Part shown: positions 56,760-64,000 of the stretch, one piece after another
Position numbering within the stretch: position 1 is the stretch's first letter
Layout: each line of letters begins with the position of its first letter
Translations under genes and position numbers: made by a program
NCBI GenBank assembly: GCA_008360955.1
Contig: LUCM01011199.1
Location: 2,735-66,734 of the forward strand
Direction: 5' to 3'
Length of the DNA stretch: 64,000 nucleotides
Origin: Fasciolopsis buskii
Lineage: Eukaryota > Platyhelminthes > Trematoda > Plagiorchiida > Fasciolidae
Notes under the pieces: generated by a model
What the model was told of the DNA's origin: nothing
Databases searched by the model: none
What the model saw: the letters and a program-made list of their open reading frames with translations, nothing else

Positions 56760-58018
56760 GTGAGCTAACAGACTAAAAACCACCCAATACACTACTTGAA
56801 AATAAACCGTTGGGAGTATCGGGTGTGTTATCAATGGAGATACTATGGGCAGGCAGAAGGGGCAAACAGATTGGTTTGGAGGCAGAAGAGACAGGTTGAA
56901 TAAAAGAGAGGGAACTTTGAGTAGTAGCATACTTATCACTACCCATCCCGCTCGATGCAATGGGCAGCGCGGTCCTGATTATCCTGCGCGACTACCGATG
57001 CAGTATGGAATTATTTGTAGGCGTGTAACTCATGGGAAATAATGGACGGGTACTGCTAGGGAGTCCAGCCGCTAAGCAGAAGAACGATTAGGGTTCTCAA
57101 CCAAAGCCTTTGGTTCTGACAAGAACCTGACCGCAAGGCAGCGGGGTACAGCTGAGTGGGCGCCCATCTACTTGGATCAATTAGTCTTCCACTCGTTTTT
57201 CCGACTGAGCTGCTAACTCAGATCAACCCCCAACTTGGAGGACCAGGAGACTACTTCGTCAGGCCTCTAGCCATTGACCTTCCAGGCATGATTGGATCTT
57301 CGGCTTGAGATAAGCCATCCTGTATAGCTCGTTGGATCATGGAGGCACGCAAGCCGTCACACCACGTCAAGGTGTAGTCTCTTTGTGACAGGGGTTTCTG
57401 ATTTGCGCCTGATTTGTTAGTTTACCTGCAGAAAAAACTAGCGCATGGTCGGATTCGACGTAAGTGGACCAGTACGACCTACAGTCTTGGACAAAACCGT
57501 GTCAGCAGTAGATTTCTGTGGCATGGTCGGTCTGACTCAGAGTACATGTGAAGGTTGAACATAATGCCTTTTTGCACTACGGTATCAGAGCTTTCACGCC
57601 TGCAATCGAGTGCGGCCTGTGCGTCATAAAAATCACCGTTCTTTATGTCAGTGCAGCCGTATGTTTAAACATAGGAGAACGATAGGGTTTCCCAAGCGAA
57701 GCCCTTGGTTCCAACACGAAGCAGTTCGCAAGACACTAGGGAGTGACTGAGTGGAGGCCCATCTGCCTGGATCACATATTCCTCCTCATTTTTCGATTTA
57801 GTTTCAAGCCAAAGTTGGGTTCCTAACCTGAAGAACCTTCCGAGGGCTTACAACTCGAGCGTTTCTACTTACACCAGGATTCTCTGAAACTTCAGTTGCG
57901 TCACCCTCTGCTACAGTAACGTGAAAATAAGATGACAACCTCATTAAACGGGGCACAAACCGCAAGAAGGAAAGGGCCTTTCCCTCTAATATTGAACCGT
58001 CAGTCGTTTCGGTCTTCA
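56760..58018. repeat. 1259-bp direct repeat, copy 2
   Basis: Near-identical to 33072-34330 (one mismatch seen). It directly abuts the 5' side of the RTE endonuclease frame and contains a minus-strand EEP-like scrap near 57440-57545. It ends abruptly at 58018 in GGTCTTCA, after which the sequence (CTTGTGACCGTTGACACGG) is unrelated to the other copy. Confidence 0.9.
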
Positions 58019-59708
58019 CTTGTGACCGTTGACACGGCTCAGTGGCGTTCTTACATTCGAAATCTTTTATTTAGTGTTTGGTTGTTTAATTTACTATTTT
58101 ACTGTCAATGTTTCACTATCTCTTCTCATCTGTTTCAGATAGACGTTGCTGTGACGTAGTGAATAAAGCTAGAACGTTTATCTGACGTAAATGATTGTTA
58201 AAACTAAAAGTGACCTGAACTGATATCTTGAGATTTGTGCCTGAAACTTGTAGTCCAAAGGGCAGTCATTCGAGCAAAGTGACATTTATTTCTCAGAAGA
58301 CTGAATCTAATCTCAGCGTATATCGAGTCAGCATTCAAATTGGCAACGGTCTTGCGTACCCGTATGAATTAGGCCTTGTTTTTTTTTTTCAAGAATTCCA
58401 TGTGCGCATTCTTATTTTTAGTCTTTGAAATTCAACTATACAGACATTTTCGTGAAGTTGGGTTCTCATTTTTCCCGTTCCATCCACGATTCCTCTCTGT
58501 ATTTTAACGCTGTTACGTCATCCACTGGCTTCCTTACACATCGGAATGGTCAGTTCCTGTTCCCCGACGCCGATTCCGGATTCTCAGCAGCTTCCTCTTT
58601 AGAAGTAGAGCTGCACAAATCATGTTTCACGGTTATTCATCCGATTTGCATGAGATTCAGACGAGCGATTCGTGTGTGTCCAGAGGTTTGTTTTTTTCCC
58701 TTTCACATCCACATCTGTAAAATCTCCATATTTCATTTGCAGTTACTTTCATTTTGTGTGCTGTTGCTCGTCCTTTAATGTTACTCTGATTGTTTATCGT
58801 GAACTGTTCAATAAAATAGGTTCCTTACATTAGCTATTCAGCAGTTACTTTGATTGTTCTTGCATCTAACCAGCTTTTATTATCCACATCGAAGTGAATT
58901 CCAAACATTAGTGTCGGATTTTCATATTAGATACATAACAGGGCTCGTAGAATAGTAGTGATCAGTAGTATGTGACCAGTGAAGTGTAATGACCAGAGAG
59001 ATAGTCACTGATTAACCGATCAATACTTGGATTGCGAATGTCAGATTGGGTTACATAGCACAAAGGGTAATATTTAGGAAGGCGTATTTGCGTCTAGCAT
59101 CAGGTGGAACAAATTTTCCAGACTTTTCCAATGAAGCTAATTCACATGTGTAAGTGTTTTCCTGAACTTTGATAGAGCATAATGTTAGGAATGGCCAGGA
59201 TCTGAGATGACTCTTAAATGGAAATCTTTTGCATGGAGGCATATGCAAATCACACTGTTCGGCGGATTGCTACTTTAGTGTTGCTAGGTGTACACCGCTG
59301 ATAGCAGACAGACCCTTGCAAAGGATTTTCACACATTTCTTCAGTAAACTGGTAAAAATTGAGGTGATCCGGGAAGAAAACCTCTTACCGGTGAGTCCAA
59401 TTAGACTAGACAGTTTTCGAGAATGTTCACTCATGGCACCGTGCTTCGTCTCGCAGATGTGCTGCGTATACTGATTTGCGTTCAGCTCACCTCTTGTCTC
59501 ACCTCAGTTCAGAAACTCACTCCACGGTGTATGTTTTGCCTTAGACAACTGAAGAGAACAAGTTATCGAAATTTTGTGGTCTGATCGGATACATATGTAC
59601 CCACGAATTTCCAACTAAGTACCTTCTGGTCTGTTTTTGCTCGCTCTTTTCTCACTTGTTGCGATGATTTGAACTTTTCATTCCTTGCACTACATCAATC
59701 TCCCGCAG
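58019..59708. other. Remainder of the probable 8.1-kb intron
   Basis: No recognised gene or repeat. A 117-codon open frame at 58425-58778 (+) and an 81-codon frame at 59229-59474 (+) lack family resemblance. The stretch ends in a pyrimidine-rich acceptor, CAATCTCCCGCAG, before 59709. Confidence 0.4.
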
Positions 59709-60147
59709 ATTCGCTTGTTGGCTGAACATTTAGGATTTCCGTCTCCGACCGGTCTTGTCCATCGTTTATCCGTGCTCTTGGCCAATACTATCCCACAATC
59801 TGCTTCACTCCAGTCGTTTCGCTTTATGTTTGAGGAATTTCTAGCGGATCTAGAAAGTCGTTTTCGGCGTGCAATCCCTTTACCTGATGAATCATTCTAC
59901 ATTGCAGTTGAGCAGAAGATAGTCGAACAATTGGCCGCTGATTTGGAGAAGGAACAACATGCAAATTCTACAATTACTTCCAGTACGGATAATTTGGTTC
60001 CAATCGGAAAATCCATCTTTGAAAGACCTCAACTGAACTCTTGGTGGTCTCCTGTTCCTTTGGACCAGCCGTTCTCCGAGTGGTCTGAATTGGCTCGGAT
60101 GAACTTGTCTCGAGTTTTTGAACGACTAGATTTTTGCATTCGGTTTG
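59709..60147 (+). CDS. RAB3GAP1: RAB3GAP1-like catalytic subunit, internal exon (146 codons)
   Basis: Acceptor CTCCCGCAG before 59709 and a consensus donor TTTG|GTGAGT after 60147. It enters in phase 0 and leaves in phase 1. The peptide starts IRLLAEHLGFPSPTGLVHRL, then SVLLANT, and later reads FRFMFEEFLADLESRFRRAI. It aligns without gaps over 44 residues, from memory, with the RAB3GAP1 block that runs from LTYKLALCL through LWQEFVLEMRFRW to an IP. The following EQKIVEQLAADLEKE parallels HQKLQMLNCCIERKK. The rest (SWWSPVPLDQPFSEWSELAR) precedes where the family has an acidic SW-SDSEEEFFE motif, which I do not find. If the donor is not used, the frame stops at 60240. The catalytic arginine lies further downstream and is not in the window as far as I can see. 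Confidence 0.6.
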
Positions 60148-63100
60148 GTGAGTTTCAAAGAGTAAATGCTAGAAATTTACAGGATGTTTCGAAAGTGTTC
60201 GAACTGTGGTTGATTTATGTTCCAGTTGATGGCAATGTTTGATTACCTTGCAGCCCATTTGTTCTACCCCGGAGACCTGACGATCGACACTCAAGCTCCG
60301 ACTACTCATATCTGACGCGTGTAAACTTACGGACGTACTAACCAAGGTTTCAGTCAGTATGACGCATTGTGAGTGCTTTTTTCTGCCCTGCCATCGTGGT
60401 CGGTAAAATGAAATTCTCCATCGTCCATGGCTAAATTGTCTAACGGATGATTTGAAGTTTCATAGACTCCCTTGGAAAGAATAATAATAAAGCTCACGAA
60501 AATAGATAGGGAGCTGTGATTAAACGACTAATGATGAAGCACTAGGGGCCGCGTGGGGTTGGCCGGCGATGAATCTCAATGATAAGGAGCATCGCGAAGG
60601 GTCGACATCAACCAACCACTTTCATCGTTAGTATAACTAGAATTGAAAAATGTTAAGACTAATAACTCAGGCAGTGTCTCAAAAAGCTAAGAGCACCGAT
60701 TATATCTCAAAGGCTTAAGCACGCATCTAAACTTCGGTATTAGATTGATTTCAGTGTTTTTGACAGATTTATTGGAAATGAGCGATCGCTGATCAGCAGT
60801 AACGTTGACCGGCGATTAGTGAAATTCGATCTGTGATAACGCAGCAGTATCGAACGCATTTTACGGTCTTTTATACATGGGCAGCATCTGTGCTTTACGG
60901 GTTCCGTTCCGTAGGCGTGTGAAGTCGGCCTTTTTCGGACTTCGTTCCATAGAAACGTGTTGGCTCATAAATCCTTCATGAAATGTCACGAAAATAGATA
61001 ATGTGGTAGCATTATTACGGAGATGAAAGTAAATGCCCTTCCAAAATCAGCTTCCACCGATGGAAGATTAACATGGTACCGTACCGAATGATTAACATTT
61101 GGTGTACAGTTGTTTCGGAATAGGACAGCTTAAATTTAGACCTCATGTGTCGTAAAGACATGCGCTGGACAAGATTAGCATTCAGGGATGGGTTCCGTCT
61201 CCTAAAATGTCAGGGCAAATCTTTTCTCAAAAACCGAAGTGGTTGTCAGTTAACATGGTCGAGGTGTTCCAGCAGCTATTGCATTTGGGCTTTAGCAAGT
61301 GTTTCACAAGCTTTCCGCCAAAGAAAAAAGAAATGAGGATATGACTGTTGTAACCGTGTCAAAAATGAAACAAACTTATAGGTTACAAAGAGCCTACCCC
61401 TACACACAAATGTTTGTTAAAACGCCAAGTGGGTTCGAAAGTTCAGTATGAATTTCCATTTTGTTCTTCGGAATTCGATCGCGGCATATTATTTTAATCA
61501 ATCCAGGCAAAATATTGATTATTCTGAGACCTTCAAAGACGTCAGTGGCGAAGCATGATAAGATGAGCACCGTATCTTTAAGAATGTATTCTGAATGTGG
61601 TTGTATCAAGTGAGATTTAATGATAGGTTTATTCCAAGATACGTAGCTGGCGTAGCTTTTGAAATTGTTCTGTTGTAGATATTTGAAATTTTGCAGTTAC
61701 TTTCAGTGAAACACGAAACGCTCCCCCTATCAAGTAAAATGGAAGTCATTATATTTAGATTTTTTCAGTGAAAAAGATTATTAAGCGATGACAGATAAAG
61801 AATTAATTCGTTCAAACGACTGGTAACTATCATTAGGCTCACGTCCAGTTACCACGCCAGTCAGTGTATTTGTTCTTTAGCTCTTTAAGAGATTTAGATA
61901 AGCGACGAATATAGAATGAAATGGATCCATGAGTATGGAAAAGGAGCGAACTAGAAGTGTCACTGTGGATGGAAATAGCTGAATCTTACCACTGAATTGA
62001 TCCCTTTTCAGTGGGTAGGTAGATGACGTTATATCTTGTCTGTGGGACACCGATAACAGTAATTGTAATCAATAAAACACGAATATGTTTGCAGGCTTGG
62101 GCAAGGACTGAGAAAGCGGTTTATTAAATATGCTAGTGCACCAAGTGTTGATCGCGGATTGTGGTCAGCAAACTAATATCTATCTCGGTTTCCATGATTT
62201 GACCGTTTTGTTGTTTGCAAAACGCTTGTTAAAAGAGTCCTCAAGAGGCTTAGCTAAATACAAAGCGCGATTCTTAAGGATAATGGGTTGGAGTTCGTCA
62301 GACTCACTGGTCTTTCCCATTTGGGGCTTTTTTTAATCAAGCTAATGCTTAGTTGGAATTGTGTCCTGGGTCGGAGACGCTGGCAGCGTTAATTCTACTC
62401 GTGGTGGAGAAGAGAGTAAATGGATCTTCATATTATCGAACTCACACCACAAAGCTTTTTCATTGTATTCCAAATTTGGCGGTGACTGTTGTTATCAAAA
62501 TTGCTTTCCGTTCAAGATGACTCCATTTGGAGAAGGTAACGCTTGAACACATGTGGGCGTCGATGCGGATTGTCTGAGGTGGTGGATGAGTGTAATTGAA
62601 TGAGATAGATCATATGTCGATTGACGATTAGTTGGCAGGGTGTCGCGATAGGCAGACAGTAAGTCACCAGCCATTGATCAAAGAGATTCACTTGTGTTCG
62701 TTGGTGTGTGGAATCTTCACATCTGCCATTGGCTGATGTTAATAGGCGCTTCCCCGTGAGTTGAAAGACTGTTCCTCACCGTCGTGCTCCCGAAGTATTT
62801 TCAGGGTCTTTCGCCTTCTTGACATTTGACACCCGTACCACACAGCTCGAACAAGTTTGGATATTGTAAGGTTTCCTTTTCTGCGTCAAAGCCTGAAACT
62901 TTTTCTTGCCAGTTGTCTTTACCTCTGATGGGACTGCGGAGTTTCTCGATTCATTTCTGAATTTTCCAAAACGGATTTTCGCTCCCACGTAGTCGGTGAA
63001 TTTAATTAGCTGAAATTTAGTTTATATTACTTGTTTGTTACTTAACCTGGGATTATTGGAATCTGATTGGTTCTGTTTTTTCACAATCCCTTTATCTGGC

Positions 63101-63339
63101 CTGGCTATTGATGAGCCTGGATTCCTTTTTATCAGGTCATGTAGTTCACTGCTATGCGCTCAAAACCCAGTTCCCTTACTGGAGTTTCCAAAATTTTATG
63201 CTTTCTAATACTGTCCGCTCATCGGATTATTTTTTACTAAGAATGTCTGACCAATGTCAGATTGTTTTGCGCATGCGAGTGACAACAGTAATACGAAACG
63301 TCAAAATCTCACCGCATTTGTCTCCCTACTTTCATGATT
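60148..63339. other. Unassigned stretch of about 3.2 kb
   Basis: No exon, RNA or element recognised. The open frames are short (for example 70 codons on the minus strand at 62988-62776, lysine-rich with CSSC). It is presumably the next intron of the RAB3GAP1-like gene. Confidence 0.4.
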
Positions 63340-64000
63340 GCCGGATATAAGGGGACAATGTTTCAAAGTGCTGGTTTTTCACGTTTTTTCTTCTCTTGAC
63401 CGGGAACCAAATCTCCCTGACATCAGGCACCACTTACCCCCGGTTTCCCAGTTGCATATTTCCTTCCTCTTTTGTTCCCAAAGCTGGTATGTTTTTGTCG
63501 GTTTATCAGTTGCTACTTACCCTGTACTAAAACTTGACCTTTCCAATGAAAAATTTCATCTCTTGGTTGTAAATTTGACTCCTTTCCTTCAGTCACTAAA
63601 TTTGTGTTGTTTATCGGTCTGCTAGCAGTGGCAATTCTGTTCTCGATTCTTTTTTTTCATCTCTTGATTGTTACGGCCATCGGTCGTTATATTATTGCTT
63701 CTGATACCTCGGTAATGGGACGCAATGCCAAAACAATTCGCTGTGGTCAATGGTCTCATTTAATTGACCTCCTCACATGCTTACCTGGCCAATCAGGATA
63801 CCATGTTTATATCCTCCATCCTATCCTCAATTTGTCACGTTTCTCTCAGATATTTTAACTCTGAACCCTATTGGCTCATCGGACCATTGTACTATTACAT
63901 CCTTCATTAAATTCACTAAAACCTTATATCTCTGACGACAAATTCTGGCACTACAATTTGGCCAACTGTAACAATTTTTGTGACTTCTGGGCTTTCCGCT
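63340..64000 (+). mobile_element. CR1/Jockey-like endonuclease fragment, cut by the window end
   Basis: Frames at 63338-63625 and 63604-63858 parallel the EEP of CR1-like elements: LDLSNEKFHLLVVNL with CCLSVC (usually FHFLWLKI, CCLYRSP). A block then corresponds to the GDFN-to-PTRIPDR region (DLLTCLPGQSGYHVYILHPI, where NTLDLFLTS is expected). Next comes NPIGSSDHCTITSFIKF, which holds the terminal SSDH motif. FWHYNLANCNNFCDFWAF is the linker after the domain. Frameshifts separate these. The RT would follow beyond 64000. Confidence 0.65.

Larger units (their letters stand above)
54270..56760 (-). mobile_element. Best-preserved RTE-type element, palm deleted
   Basis: Minus strand, with the 3' end at about 54270 (CATCATCATCGTTCAGCGTT on +). 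Two long open frames remain: the EEP endonuclease (56715-55783) and the RT N-terminal half (55779-54793). A C-terminal scrap lies at 54781-54554 (KLSRLRWLGHVLRVTNTRLP). Between the last two, the RT palm with its YADD box is missing. Sequence that should be 0.6 kb apart (FVKY and EVRN equivalents) is joined at about 54790. The element sits antisense inside the intron between 51622 and 59709. Confidence 0.85.

Noticed and set aside
58425..58778. 117-codon open frame as an extra RAB3GAP1 exon
   Set aside because: The peptide does not resemble the family. The exon at 51622 already joins in phase to 59709, so including it is not needed.
62776..62988. Lysine-rich minus-strand frame with CSSC as a zinc-binding protein
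   Set aside because: Only one CxxC pair, no recognisable fold or splice context, and 70 codons is within chance length here.

Overview
This looks like intronic and intergenic DNA from a metazoan genome, most plausibly a digenean flatworm. That placement is my inference. It rests on the density of RTE-type non-LTR retrotransposons that end in GAT trinucleotides, a tRNA-headed short repeat with a hammerhead-like core, long AT-rich introns and moderate GC. There are no bacterial-style operons, and most open frames are short and lie inside decayed retroelements.

The one host gene I can recognise is on the + strand. Peptides at 7290-7592, 51438-51622 and 59709-60147 line up, from memory of the family, with the catalytic subunit of the Rab3 GTPase-activating complex (RAB3GAP1 family). 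Weaker candidate coding pieces are at about 7598-7793, 8088-8195 and 49487-49600. If these belong to one gene, the window holds only its middle third. The exons would be separated by an intron of roughly 41 kb (8196-49486) and one of about 8.1 kb (51623-59708). The start, the catalytic-arginine region and the C terminus are not visible.

Layout: 1-2400 unassigned, with a perfect hairpin; 2410-4230 RTE remnant (+); 4640-7060 RTE remnant (-); 7290-8195 RAB3GAP1-like exons; 9395-12080 RTE remnant (+); 13183-14103 first copy of a 921-bp direct repeat; 15850-17080 CR1/Jockey-like RT remnant; 17100-19480 RTE remnant (+); 19530-20570 RTE remnant fused to the second 921-bp copy; 20970-24900 unassigned; 24950-25520 RTE remnant (-); 25575-28750 RTE copy (-) full of indels; 28600-37130 two parallel versions of one repeat-rich segment on either side of a 25-N gap; 38380-40720 and 40930-42330 RTE remnants (+); 44003-45200 RTE remnant (-), whose 961-bp core is an inverted copy of 2757-3717; 46130-47390 RTE remnant (-); 49487-51622 candidate and likely exons; 52290-53840 RTE remnant (+); 54270-56760 best-preserved RTE (-), internally deleted; 56760-58018 near-identical repeat of 33072-34330; 59709-60147 exon; 60148-63340 unassigned; 63340-64000 CR1-like endonuclease fragment running off the edge.

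The strongest observations concern genome architecture and assembly. The 25-N gap has the same sequence entering from both sides, so one stretch is probably counted twice. The left version carries scattered single-base indels typical of uncorrected long reads. Three pairs of near-identical repeats (961 bp inverted, 921 bp direct, 1259 bp direct) need separate explanations. I found no convincing new enzymatic or defence system. The most interesting biological candidate is the tRNA-headed repeat with a hammerhead-like core.
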